DNA of 12,101 nucleotides from DAOVFN01 sp964484305 (lineage in GTDB: Archaea; Aenigmatarchaeota; Aenigmatarchaeia; QMZP01), in NCBI GenBank assembly GCA_964484305.1, contig CAZAEI010000027.1, positions 1 through 12,101 of the forward strand. The letters are read 5' to 3'. Below the pieces are notes generated by a model that made no database searches, was not told where the DNA came from, and saw only the letters and a list, made by a program, of their open reading frames with translations. The position numbers and the translations under genes are program-made. Numbering within the stretch: position 1 is the first letter of the stretch; every line of letters starts with the position of its first letter. Of the stretch, positions 1-6,954 are shown piece after piece.

Positions 1-53
1 TTGACGTTAACTAGGCGGGGAAAACCCCCGCCACTTTAGTGGCGGGTAGTTTA
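1..53 (+). mobile_element. Probable IS200/IS605-type right end (double hairpin)
   Basis: Two overlapping, mutually exclusive hairpins are visible. GGCGGGG (14-20) pairs with CCCCGCC (26-32) around an AAAAC loop. CCCGCCACT (27-35) pairs perfectly with AGTGGCGGG (38-46) around TT. The segment ends in TAGTTTA (47-53). A GC-rich palindrome followed by TAGTTTA/TAGTTCA resembles right ends of IS200/IS605-family elements that carry TnpB, where the hairpin also forms the 3' part of the omega RNA. A TAG at 12-14 could be the stop of a tnpB reading frame lying left of the window, but too little is visible to claim it. The hydrolase homology begins directly after this segment, which fits insertion into that gene. 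A plain hairpin terminator is the alternative. Confidence 0.42.
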
Positions 54-350
54 GAGATTGCTGACCAGAGATTAAGGCTATCAGAATTATTTAACGGCAA
101 TGTCTTTTCTGTTGCTGAAATAGGGTATGTTTCAAAACCCAACCCTGATATATTTTTGTATGCCGCAAGAAAGCTGAATTCTCAACCAGAGCACTGTTTA
201 GTTATAGAAGATTCTCCTCATGGAATTGAGGCTGCAAAGAGAGCAGGAATGCGGTGTATAGCTTTAACTACCACATATACACGAGATAAACTAGCCCAGG
301 CGGATTTGGTAGTCGATTCTTATTCCCAAATCGATTTAGGCAGATTCTGA
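51..350 (+). pseudogene. HAD-superfamily hydrolase, 3' fragment (beta-phosphoglucomutase-like)
   Basis: About 100 codons match the second half of the haloacid-dehalogenase phosphatase/phosphomutase fold. SKPNPDIFLYAARKL supplies the conserved motif III lysine, and VIEDSPHGIEAAKRAGM supplies the acidic motif IV that binds magnesium. The N-terminal half, with the catalytic DxD nucleophile, is absent; family members are usually about 200-230 residues. An in-frame GTG at 39 lies inside the hairpin of the adjacent element and is not a convincing start. I therefore call this a truncated gene, cut by the element at 1-53. The 5' half may lie beyond that element to the left. Composition is AT-rich with AGA, TTA and GAA codons, unlike the GC-rich block to the right, which suggests transfer. 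The substrate cannot be predicted. Confidence 0.7.
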
Positions 351-415
351 GCCGAGAGCCAAGATTATATTTAAATATATGCAGTCCATCTATTATACCA
401 AGTTATAAGATAATG

Positions 416-436
416 CCCCCTTGAAAGAGGGGGTTT
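416..436 (+). terminator. Hairpin with short T run
   Basis: CCCCCTT (416-422) pairs with GAGGGGG (427-433) around a GAAA tetraloop, followed by TTT. It lies downstream of the HAD fragment and upstream of the small peptide frame, so it could end rightward transcripts or sit in the leader of the peptide. The T run is short, so termination is an inference. Confidence 0.4.
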
Positions 437-472
437 GCATAAAGAGCCAATATAGATAAGCAGGTGAATGTT

Positions 473-568
473 ATGAAGGCCAGCGCCCTCAACGACTTCA
501 TGCTTCCTGATACCCTTCCGGGCCTTCTCTCGCTCGCCCTCATTCTCCTCCTGGCCCTGCTGCTCTAG
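473..568 (+). CDS. Putative 31-residue single-span membrane peptide
   Basis: ATG (473) opens a 31-codon frame ending at TAG (566-568). A GGTGA Shine-Dalgarno motif lies at 464-468, four bases before the ATG. This matches the spacing used by the recognisable genes of this window. Residues 1-13 (MKASALNDFMLPD) are polar, and residues 14-31 form an unbroken leucine/alanine-rich hydrophobic stretch long enough to span a membrane. Its codons are GC-rich like the core genes, unlike the AT-rich surroundings. A TATA-like stretch (451-460) is too close to act as its promoter, so the one at 364-379 is more likely. No family is recognised. It could be a chance frame, although the ribosome site, codon use and clean hydrophobic profile argue for a real gene. 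Confidence 0.45.
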   Translation: MKASALNDFMLPDTLPGLLSLALILLLALLL

Positions 569-654
569 CAGCGTTCAGTGGCATTCTCTTATTGTGATAT
601 CATGACAGAGATCAGGCATACCCCGGGTTCGAAGCCGGATTCCCGCAGCAATAG

Positions 655-665
655 CTTTATTAAAA
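655..665 (+). promoter_or_regulatory. TATA-like promoter of leuS
   Basis: CTTTATTAAAA centres about 37 bases before the leuS ATG. An archaeal start about 25 bases downstream would give a leader of roughly a dozen bases. No GGTGA motif precedes the ATG; the leader instead carries the palindromic GGGGGCCCTCC. Confidence 0.45.
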
Positions 666-696
666 ATCCAGTGCTAAATCAATCAGGGGGCCCTCC

Positions 697-3588
697 ATGG
701 ATTTCAGGAAGATAGAGGAGAAGTGGCAGAAGAGGTGGGAGGAGGCCGGGCTCTTCAATTCAGAACCTGACCCCAAGAGGAAGAAGTTCTATATCACGGT
801 TGCATATCCCTACCCGAGCGGCGGCATGCACATAGGCCATGTCAGGACCTATACGGTCCCTGACATAGTGGCCAGGTTCAAGAGGATGCAGGGCTACAAC
901 GTTCTCTTTCCCATGGCCTGGCACGTCACAGGAACCCCCATAATCGGGGCAGTCAAGAGGCTCAAGGAGAGAGAGCCCAAGCAGATGCATGCCCTCAGGG
1001 AGGTATTCAAGGTCACCGAGAAGGAGCTCAGGGGCATGACAGAGCCCATGGCCTATGCCCGCTACTTCATTGAGAACCACTACATAAGGGGCATGAAGTC
1101 CCTGGGCTATACAATAGACTGGAGGAGGCAGTTCACCACCAATGACCCGCACTACAAGAAATTCATTGAGTGGCAGCACAAGATTCTCCACAAAAAGGGC
1201 CTTGAGAAGAGGGGCCTCCACCCTGTCAAGTGGTGCACCAGGGACAAGAACCCTGTCACGACCCACGACATCCTGGAGGGCGAGTCAGCAGACATCCAGG
1301 AGTTCACGCTCATCAAGTTCCCCCTCGCGGACGGCTCCCCAAAACACACCAGGGGGCGCAAGGGCACAGTCAAATCCCCTGCCGGAAGCAAGGACATGCT
1401 GGTGGCCGCCACCCTGCGGCCCGAGACCATATTCGGCCAGACCAATATGTGGGTCAGCCCCAAGACAGAGTATGTGAGGGCCAGGGTGGGCAGGGAGACC
1501 TGGATAATAAGCAGGGAGTGCGCCGAGAAGCTGGGCCATCAGAGGAAGAGCGTCAGGGTCCTGGGCAAGGTCCCCGGCAGGGACCTGATAGGCAGGCACG
1601 TCAGGGCCCCCGGCGTAAGGGATACCGTGCCTGTTCTCCCGAGCGAGTTCTGCGACCCCAGGCTCGGCACAGGCATAGTCACCAGCGTCCCCTCTGACGC
1701 TCCCTGGGACTGGGTCGGCCTCAGGGACCTTCAGGAGAACAGGGAGCTTGCAGAGGGTTATGGCCTGGACTGGGCCATGCTCAAGGAAATCAGGGTAATA
1801 CCAATCATAAGGACCAGGGTGTGGGGAGACCAGGCCGCTGTCACGATATGCGAGAAGATGAGGATAGGCAGCCAGAGGGAGAGGGAGAAACTCGAGGAGG
1901 CCACGAAGACGGTCTACAAGGCAGGTTTCCACACGGGCCTGATGAACAGGAACTGCGGAAAATATTCAGGCATGAAGGTGGAGAGGGCCAAGGAGATGGT
2001 CAAGAGGGACCTCCTCAGGAGGGGCAGGGCCTCCACCATGCTGGAGTTCTCTGAGCCTGTTGTCTGCCGCTGCGGCGGTAATGTCATCGTCGCCAGGACA
2101 GAATCCTGGTTCATCGATTACGCCAACAAGGGGTGGAAGTCCCTTGCAAGGAAGGCGGTGAAGGGCCTGAGGAACATCCCCCCGAACGCAAAGCAGGACT
2201 TCGAGCATACAGTAGAGTGGCTCGGGGAGTGGCCGTGCGTGAGGAACTTCGGCCTCGGGACACCCCTGCCCCAGGACAAGAGGTTCATAATAGAGCCCCT
2301 CTCTGACTCAACCATATACATGGCCTTCTATCTTGTGGCCCATGTGATAAAACGCTACAGGCCGGAGCAGCTGACCCCCGCTTTCTTTGACTTTGTAATG
2401 CTCGGCAGGGGCCGCGCCGGTTCAGTCTCCAAATCCACAAAAATCCCGGTGAAGGAGCTCATGGAACTCAGGAAGAGTGTCCGCTACTGGTATCCCCTTG
2501 ACTGGCGCTGCTCAGCCCTAGAGCTCATAGCCAACCACCTGACGTTCATGCTCTTCCACCACGCAGCCATATTCCCGAGGAAGGACTGGCCAAGGGGCAT
2601 AGCCACCTGGGGCATGGGTCTCCTGGAGGGCGGAAAGATGTCAAGCTCCAAGGGTAACGTAATCCTGGCCAGCGACGCCGTCAGGGAATACGGGGCCGAT
2701 ACTGTCAGGTTCTTCCTGTTCTCCTCAACAGAGCCCTGGCAGGACTTTGACTGGAGGTCCAGTGAGGTCAGGGCCGCCCGGGATAGGCTGGAAAGGTGGC
2801 ACGACCGGGTTCTCAGGCTTTCCAGGCTGGGCAATGAGAGGGAGCCCGCCCTGATTGACAGGTGGCTGCTCTCTGAGGCAAACCAGATAATCAGGGGGGC
2901 CACGAAATCCCTTGAGAGCTTCGAGACCAGGAAGGCCAGCCTCGAGTGCTTCTTCAGGTTCAGCGATGCCATAAAGTGGTACGAGAGGCGGGCCAGGGAT
3001 GTTAACAGCACCGTCCTCAGCCAGGTCCTGGATAGCTGGATAAAGCTCATGTCCCCCTTTGTCCCCCACCTGTGCGATGAGATCTGGGAGCGCCTCGGCA
3101 GGAAGGGCTTCGCCTCCACCTCCCGGTGGCCCAGGGCCGACACCAGGGCCATCGACCCCAGGCTGGACAGGATGGAGGAGCTCGTCAGGCACACCTCAGA
3201 GGACATAGCCTCGATAATCAGGATACTCAAGAAGAGGCCCAGGGAGGTCAGGGTATACGTGGCCCCGAACTGGAAGCACGTGGTCCACAACAAGATAATG
3301 GGCATGGCCTCCTCCCCAGACAAGATTATACCTGCAATCATGAAGAGCCCCGAAGGCAGGAAGCAGGGCAAAGACGCCCTGCGCTTTGCCCAGAGGCTTT
3401 CCCAGAATGCGGCCCAGCTCAGGGAGGCCCTGACAGAGGGGGAGGAGCTTGATATACTGAACGACGCTGGGGGCTTCCTGGAAAAGGAATTTAAGTGCAA
3501 AATACATGTTATTCAATCATACAAGAGTAAAAGCCAGAAGGCCCTGAGGGCAGAGCCCGGAAAGCCCGGCATTGAGGTGATAGCGTGA
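697..3588 (+). CDS. leuS: Leucyl-tRNA synthetase, archaeal type
   Basis: This 963-residue class I synthetase charges tRNA-Leu with leucine in the cytoplasm. PYPSGGMHIGH holds the HIGH signature at residues 45-48 of the Rossmann catalytic domain. The CP1 editing insertion follows, with the threonine-rich motif TLRPET (239-244) and TSVPSDAPWDW (329-339, including the conserved aspartate that anchors the misacylated amino group). CRCGG at 457-461 lies where the chain returns to the catalytic core. The second signature, at 647-651, reads KMSSS rather than the usual KMSKS, although KGN follows as expected. An anticodon-binding helical domain and an archaeal C-terminal extension complete the usual length. 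The start at 697 gives the expected N-terminus (MDFRKIEEKWQKRW). The stop overlaps the next gene by four bases, so the two are probably translated together. Confidence 0.97.
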   Translation: MDFRKIEEKWQKRWEEAGLFNSEPDPKRKKFYITVAYPYPSGGMHIGHVRTYTVPDIVARFKRMQGYNVLFPMAWHVTGTPIIGAVKRLKEREPKQMHALREVFKVTEKELRGMTEPMAYARYFIENHYIRGMKSLGYTIDWRRQFTTNDPHYKKFIEWQHKILHKKGLEKRGLHPVKWCTRDKNPVTTHDILEGESADIQEFTLIKFPLADGSPKHTRGRKGTVKSPAGSKDMLVAATLRPETIFGQTNMWVSPKTEYVRARVGRETWIISRECAEKLGHQRKSVRVLGKVPGRDLIGRHVRAPGVRDTVPVLPSEFCDPRLGTGIVTSVPSDAPWDWVGLRDLQENRELAEGYGLDWAMLKEIRVIPIIRTRVWGDQAAVTICEKMRIGSQREREKLEEATKTVYKAGFHTGLMNRNCGKYSGMKVERAKEMVKRDLLRRGRASTMLEFSEPVVCRCGGNVIVARTESWFIDYANKGWKSLARKAVKGLRNIPPNAKQDFEHTVEWLGEWPCVRNFGLGTPLPQDKRFIIEPLSDSTIYMAFYLVAHVIKRYRPEQLTPAFFDFVMLGRGRAGSVSKSTKIPVKELMELRKSVRYWYPLDWRCSALELIANHLTFMLFHHAAIFPRKDWPRGIATWGMGLLEGGKMSSSKGNVILASDAVREYGADTVRFFLFSSTEPWQDFDWRSSEVRAARDRLERWHDRVLRLSRLGNEREPALIDRWLLSEANQIIRGATKSLESFETRKASLECFFRFSDAIKWYERRARDVNSTVLSQVLDSWIKLMSPFVPHLCDEIWERLGRKGFASTSRWPRADTRAIDPRLDRMEELVRHTSEDIASIIRILKKRPREVRVYVAPNWKHVVHNKIMGMASSPDKIIPAIMKSPEGRKQGKDALRFAQRLSQNAAQLREALTEGEELDILNDAGGFLEKEFKCKIHVIQSYKSKSQKALRAEPGKPGIEVIA

Positions 3589-3905
3589 TAATAGCCATAC
3601 TCGGCCTGGTTGACATAATAGCCGGCATCATCCTGGCAGTGGGCGGACTGCCGCACTTCCCGGGAAACGGCTTTGTCGTAACCATTGCGGTAATCATGAT
3701 TATCAAGGGCGGCTGGTCCTGGCTCTCCAACCTGGCCATGCCCGACAAGGGCCTCAAGTTCGACCCCATGGGAATCCTTGACATCGTAACAGGCCTACTC
3801 CTGTTTCTGGTATTCTCAGGTATCTTCTTCTTTTTCTTTGCCTACCTGGGCATCATGCTGATAATCAAGGGTGTCTACTCCTTTGTGGTGGGCCTTGTAA
3901 AATAG
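3585..3905 (+). CDS. Small four-span membrane protein with internal duplication
   Basis: This 106-residue, strongly hydrophobic protein starts at a GTG that overlaps the leuS stop (GTGA), which indicates translational coupling. The two halves look like copies of one two-helix unit. Residues near 4-50 (ILGLVDIIAGIILAVGG ... IMIIKGGWSWL) align with residues near 63-105 (MGILDIVTGLLLFLVFSG ... IMLIIKGVYSFVVG), sharing GxxDIxxG followed by IMxIIKG. That predicts four membrane segments in two tandem hairpins, joined by a polar loop (MPDKGLKFDP). There is no signal peptide or catalytic motif. I do not recognise the family with confidence. Placement in the leuS operon does not by itself suggest a role in translation. 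Confidence 0.8.
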   Translation: MIIAILGLVDIIAGIILAVGGLPHFPGNGFVVTIAVIMIIKGGWSWLSNLAMPDKGLKFDPMGILDIVTGLLLFLVFSGIFFFFFAYLGIMLIIKGVYSFVVGLVK

Positions 3906-3913
3906 GGGACCCC

Positions 3914-4456
3914 ATGAAAGGAAGCCCCCTGCCCATGAGAAGGAAACCGCTCCCGGAGGGAAAGCCCCTGGATATCGCCGGCTCCAACCCCCGTGTGGAG
4001 GAAGCCCGGCTCCTCCCTGCCAGGGACATCCCCGTTCAGGAGTGGGTCAGGGAGGCCTGCCTCTCCTGCAGATATCACGGGAAATCCTGGTCATGCCCCC
4101 CAGGGGTCGGCGGCCTCGAACAGGCCCGCCAGACCCTATCTGGCTACACCCGCGCCATCTTCCTCAGGTTCAAATCCTCCAGGGACAGGGTTGCTCTTGA
4201 GCGGGCCGTCCTCGATATCGAATCCTCCCTCAGGGGGGCCGGCTTCCCCAGGGCCCTGGGCTTCTTCACCAGCCCCTGCACGGCCTGCCCTGAATGCTCA
4301 TATCCGGAGCCCTGCCCCAGGCCCGGGCGCTCCAGGCCCACAGGGGAGTCCTGGGGCATCGACCTCATGGATACCTCTGTAAGGGCAGGCCTCCCGGTAG
4401 AACTGGTGAAGGAGGGCGAGGACTTCAGGCCCGTGACGCTGATTCTGCTCGAGTGA
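3914..4456 (+). CDS. DUF2284 family predicted metal-binding protein
   Basis: This 180-residue protein has the cysteine pattern of the DUF2284 family of predicted metal-binding proteins, whose function is unknown. The first cluster is ACLSC...GKSWSCPPGVGG, with C49, C52 and C61. The second is ferredoxin-like: C122, C125, C128 and C134 (CTACPECSYPEPCP), just before a conserved RPTGESWGIDLMDT segment. Seven cysteines in these positions suggest an iron-sulfur cluster or zinc site; this is inferred from family and pattern. It starts eight bases after the membrane protein's stop, so it belongs to the leuS operon. A second in-frame ATG (residue 8) could be the true start, as the first residues are not conserved-looking. 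The TATA box of priS lies just beyond the stop, closing the operon. Confidence 0.85.
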   Translation: MKGSPLPMRRKPLPEGKPLDIAGSNPRVEEARLLPARDIPVQEWVREACLSCRYHGKSWSCPPGVGGLEQARQTLSGYTRAIFLRFKSSRDRVALERAVLDIESSLRGAGFPRALGFFTSPCTACPECSYPEPCPRPGRSRPTGESWGIDLMDTSVRAGLPVELVKEGEDFRPVTLILLE

Positions 4457-4473
4457 GGCTCTCCCTTAGCCGA

Positions 4474-4483
4474 TTTAAATATT
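4474..4483 (+). promoter_or_regulatory. TATA box for leaderless primase transcript
   Basis: TTTAAATATT centres about 23-25 bases before the ATG at 4501. In archaea transcription starts about that far from the TATA box, so the message would begin at or beside the A of the ATG. No GGTGA motif is present, which agrees with a leaderless message. Confidence 0.65.
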
Positions 4484-4500
4484 AAAGCCACTATTCTACT

Positions 4501-5880
4501 ATGCTATCCCCAAGGGATGTCCTGGAATACTACTCAAGGGAGGATGTTCAGAAGGCCCTCCTGCAACTGGGAAAAAACAGGGAGGTCGTGGGGGTCTTCG
4601 GGAGCGGCTCCTTCGGGACAAGGCCCAATGTCATTCTCTATCCCCAGGACATCGTGAGCATGGTGAAGAACGGGGTTCAGGAGTTCCACTCAAGCCTCGA
4701 GAGATGGTCCAACCCCATGGGCCTCAGGGCAGACAACCACGAGGGCCTGAGGATAGGATGGGACCTCATACTCGACCTGGACTGCAGGGACTTCGGCCAC
4801 GCCAAGCTGACTGCCGGAATCCTCTACAGGACCCTGGAGCGCCACGGCCTCGGGGGCATATCCCTTAAATATACAGGCGGCAAGGGCTTCCACCTGGGAA
4901 TACCCTGGGAGAGCATGCCCGGGGAGGTGAACTACAGGAAGACCGTGAACCTCTTTCCGGGGCTTGCCAGGCAGATGGGCCTCTATCTAAAGGAGCAGAT
5001 AAGGTCTGAGCTCGAAAGGGCCCTGCTAAAGCTCAACAACCCGGAGCAGCTCTCTGAGATATCAGGCAAGCCCCTCGATAAGATAGTCACAGAGGACGGC
5101 ATAGACCCCTTCCAGATTGTTGATATCGACCCTGTCCTGATATCCCCGCGCCACCTCTTCAGGATGCCATACTCCCTGAACCGGGGGACAGGCCTTGCCT
5201 CCCTTCCCATAGCCATCAGGGAGCTCGGGGAGTTCGAGAAGGAGCATGCCAGCCCCAGGGGCCTCAGGGTTAGGAGGCTGTTCCTACAGCCCAGGGAACC
5301 CGGGGAGGCCTCAGCCCTCGTAGCAGAGGCCTCTGACTGGTGGGGGATATATAAGAAGAGGATTGAGAGAAAGAGCGAAAGGAGGGTGAGGAGCGGGAAC
5401 AAGGTCCCTGAGGAGCTCTTCCCCCCGTGCATCAAAAACATATCCATGGGCCTTCCTGACGGCAGGAAGCGCTCCATATTCATACTCCTGAACTTCCTCA
5501 GGTCATGCAACTGGGGCTGGCAGGATACCGAGGCCTACCTCTATGCCTGGAACCTCAGGAACAAGCCCCCCCTGAACGAGAACTACATCAGGGGCCAGGT
5601 CAGGTGGCACCGGATGAGGGGGAAGTCCATCCTCCCGCCCAACTGCACCCACCAGGGCTGGTACGACTCCTTCGGGGTTTGCAAGCCCGATGAGGCCTGC
5701 GGGGGCCAGGCCATGACAATCAAGAACCCGGCTGCCTATCCCTTCAGGAGGATGGAAAGGTCAGGCAACCTGCGGGGCCGGTTCGGGATGAAGGCAGGCA
5801 AGAATAAAAAACTAACAGGGAAATCTAAACCAGCCAGGAAGAGAGGACCCCCCGAGCCGCCCGCTTCCTCAGGCCTGTAA
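4501..5880 (+). CDS. priS: DNA primase: PriS catalytic core fused to PriL-like Fe-S domain
   Basis: This 459-residue protein makes the RNA/DNA primers for replication. The N-terminal AEP-family core has the metal-binding pair D92 and D94 (LILDLDCRDFGHAK), the nucleotide-binding GGKGFH (126-131), and a third acidic site before ISPRHLFRMPYSLN, where D208 or D210 is the likely third aspartate. After about residue 300 comes a second region with features of the PriL C-terminal Fe-S domain. PPCIKN (C310) is followed by a helical stretch (RSIFILLNFLRSCNWGWQDTEAY). Then come PPNC (C382), GVC (C394) and EACGG (C400), and then IKNPAAYPF, like the IKNP/NHP motif ending PriL. Single-chain PriS-PriL(CTD) primases are known from N. 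equitans and other DPANN archaea. The fused length exceeds the usual 330-400 residues of PriS alone. The basic, proline-rich tail is probably disordered. The GINS gene follows 42 bases later. Confidence 0.9.
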   Translation: MLSPRDVLEYYSREDVQKALLQLGKNREVVGVFGSGSFGTRPNVILYPQDIVSMVKNGVQEFHSSLERWSNPMGLRADNHEGLRIGWDLILDLDCRDFGHAKLTAGILYRTLERHGLGGISLKYTGGKGFHLGIPWESMPGEVNYRKTVNLFPGLARQMGLYLKEQIRSELERALLKLNNPEQLSEISGKPLDKIVTEDGIDPFQIVDIDPVLISPRHLFRMPYSLNRGTGLASLPIAIRELGEFEKEHASPRGLRVRRLFLQPREPGEASALVAEASDWWGIYKKRIERKSERRVRSGNKVPEELFPPCIKNISMGLPDGRKRSIFILLNFLRSCNWGWQDTEAYLYAWNLRNKPPLNENYIRGQVRWHRMRGKSILPPNCTHQGWYDSFGVCKPDEACGGQAMTIKNPAAYPFRRMERSGNLRGRFGMKAGKNKKLTGKSKPARKRGPPEPPASSGL

Positions 5881-5922
5881 ACAGGGCGGCCCCATAACCA
5901 GTTGCGAGGCGCGTGGTGCCCT

Positions 5923-6435
5923 ATGCTGACGTACGAAACAATCAGGGAATTTGTCATAAAGGAGAAGAACACGCCCAAGCTTATCGAGCTCCCTGACAAC
6001 TTCTTCCAGGATGTCAGGGCCTACCTCGAGAGCAAGGCCAGGGTGAGTGAGGGAAAGGAGGACCTCTGGGAGCTGGACAACTCCAGGAGGATGCTCCAGG
6101 ACCTCCTGGACGCCAGGGAGAGTAAGCTGGTGAAGCTGGCCCTTGTCTTTGTGCGGGCCGGGGTGACCCCCGGCAAGGTCATGCCTGAGGAGAAGGCATT
6201 GTTTGACAACACTGTCCAGAACATAAAGGCATTCCAGGAGGCTAGGAAGGAAAGCATCGAGGGTCAGAGGGAGAAGATGGAGACCGTTGCAGCCCTGGAG
6301 GAGGTCCCCCGGTTCGTGGGAGTCGACATGAAGACCTACGGGCCCCTCAGGAAGGGTGATATAGCCAGGGTCCCCAGGGACAACTCCCAGCTCCTGATAA
6401 GCAAGGGCCTGGCAAGGCTGATAGAGGGCAAATAA
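5923..6435 (+). CDS. gins51: GINS complex subunit (Gins51/Gins15 type)
   Basis: This 170-residue subunit belongs to the GINS complex, which joins MCM helicase and Cdc45/RecJ-like protein in the archaeal replicative CMG helicase. The order is an alpha-helical A domain (MLTYETIREFVIKEKN..., about residues 1-110, with the characteristic L..ELP..FF..V start), a linker, then a small beta-rich B domain (PRFVGVDMKTYGPLRKGDIA..., about 127-170). A-before-B is the Gins51/Sld5-Psf1 type. I prefer the ATG at 5923; an upstream in-frame TTG at 5902 would add seven unlikely residues. The gene lies directly behind the primase, a pairing common in archaea, and the two are probably cotranscribed. A strong hairpin terminator stands right after the stop. 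Confidence 0.92.
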   Translation: MLTYETIREFVIKEKNTPKLIELPDNFFQDVRAYLESKARVSEGKEDLWELDNSRRMLQDLLDARESKLVKLALVFVRAGVTPGKVMPEEKALFDNTVQNIKAFQEARKESIEGQREKMETVAALEEVPRFVGVDMKTYGPLRKGDIARVPRDNSQLLISKGLARLIEGK

Positions 6436-6450
6436 TGTTGCCTCTCTGCA

Positions 6451-6475
6451 ACCCCTGACTGAAGTCAGGGGTTTT
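6451..6475 (+). terminator. Strong hairpin terminator after GINS gene
   Basis: ACCCCTGACT (6451-6460) pairs perfectly with AGTCAGGGGT (6463-6472) around a two-base loop, followed by TTTTATT. It sits 15 bases after the GINS stop and looks like a bacterial-style intrinsic terminator. Confidence 0.75.
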
Positions 6476-6493
6476 ATTGGTTCGGCAACAGCT

Positions 6494-6552
6494 ATTGAAA
6501 ACAAACTATGCATCCATCATCTGTTTGAAAACAGATGTTTTTTGTTTTCAAT
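6494..6552. repeat. Nested palindrome upstream of 75-residue membrane protein
   Basis: The outer arms ATTGAAAACAAA (6494-6505) and TTTGTTTTCAAT (6541-6552) are perfect 12-base inverted repeats. Between them, CATCTGTTT (6518-6526) pairs with AAACAGATG (6529-6537) around GA, followed by six Ts. The inner hairpin plus T run can act as a second terminator behind the one at 6451-6475. The right outer arm touches the TATA box at 6551-6560, so the palindrome could equally be an operator. Both readings are inference. Confidence 0.6.
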
Positions 6553-6560
6553 ATAAATAT
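6551..6560 (+). promoter_or_regulatory. TATA box of the 75-residue membrane protein
   Basis: ATATAAATAT centres about 35 bases before the ATG at 6591. The predicted start, near 6580, leaves a short leader whose GGGTG (6581-6585) stands five bases before the ATG. Confidence 0.6.
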
Positions 6561-6590
6561 CAGAAAACCCAATCTGAACAGGGTGTTAAG

Positions 6591-6818
6591 ATGAAGAAAT
6601 TCCTCCTGGGCTCCATTGCACTGATGCTTGTGTTCTATGCCGTGGCAGTTCCCTATGCGAACTACTACAGCACGCTTGAAACCCCCAGCGAGGCCCAGAC
6701 AGAGCATGCCCTTGTCATGGGGCTCCAGATGACCAACTGCTTTGCCATGGCAGTGATTCTCTTGGGTTTGCTTGCATACCTCTGGATTTCCGAGCGCTAT
6801 AAGCCCAATCGCCAATAA
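6591..6818 (+). CDS. Small two-span membrane protein, function unknown
   Basis: This 75-residue protein has a hydrophobic segment at about residues 4-21 (FLLGSIALMLVFYAVAVP) and another at about 49-66 (NCFAMAVILLGLLAYLWI). They are joined by a polar, acidic loop (STLETPSEAQTEH) and followed by a short basic tail. The positive residues at both ends (MKK and ERYKPNRQ) suggest both termini face the cytoplasm. I chose the ATG at 6591 because a TATA box and a GGTG ribosome site precede it; the frame stays open upstream only through the palindrome and terminator. I recognise no family. It has its own promoter and stands alone between two terminator hairpins and the ribosomal gene cluster. Its codon use is a little less biased than the neighbours'. 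Confidence 0.7.
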   Translation: MKKFLLGSIALMLVFYAVAVPYANYYSTLETPSEAQTEHALVMGLQMTNCFAMAVILLGLLAYLWISERYKPNRQ

Positions 6819-6845
6819 TCCCGGATATATGCGGCGTCTTAAACA

Positions 6846-6852
6846 TTTATAA
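6846..6852 (+). promoter_or_regulatory. TATA box of the rpl44e-rps27e unit
   Basis: TTTATAA, in an AT-rich stretch, predicts a start near 6875. The leader would then be about 80 bases, long for this window. It contains an in-frame ATG at 6925 with GGTG (6912-6915) nine bases upstream, besides the chosen start at 6955. Confidence 0.5.
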
Positions 6853-6954
6853 GCATACATCATGCATTAATTAACCAATCGACAGCAGGGAAGAACCAGA
6901 ATAACAGAACAGGTGCAATAACGCATGCCGTCGCTTGTGACGGATGGTGATGAT

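Larger units (their letters stand above)
351..696. other. AT-rich spacer between HAD fragment and leuS
   Basis: This 346-base stretch holds no conserved gene that I recognise. It contains a long AT-rich block (TTATATTTAAATATAT, 364-379), which is the strongest TATA-like match here. It also contains a GC hairpin (416-436), a second TATA-like stretch (TATAGATAAG, 451-460), a possible 31-residue membrane peptide (473-568) and the leuS promoter (655-665). The part from 569 to 650 shows only a short palindrome-rich piece (CCGG...CCGG, about 623-638) that recalls a tRNA T arm but does not pair as one. Confidence 0.6.

Noticed and set aside
615..645. T-arm-like sequence (CCGGGTTCGAAGCCGG) suggesting a tRNA fragment
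   Set aside because: With a seven-base loop the stem has mismatches on either strand. Only the palindromic CCGG pairs, with an eight-base loop. No acceptor or anticodon arm is nearby.
2484..3500. Long open frame on the minus strand inside leuS (338 codons)
   Set aside because: It lies wholly antisense to a conserved synthetase. GC-rich sequence with AGG-dominated codons produces open antisense frames, and its translation is serine/leucine-rich without recognisable motifs.
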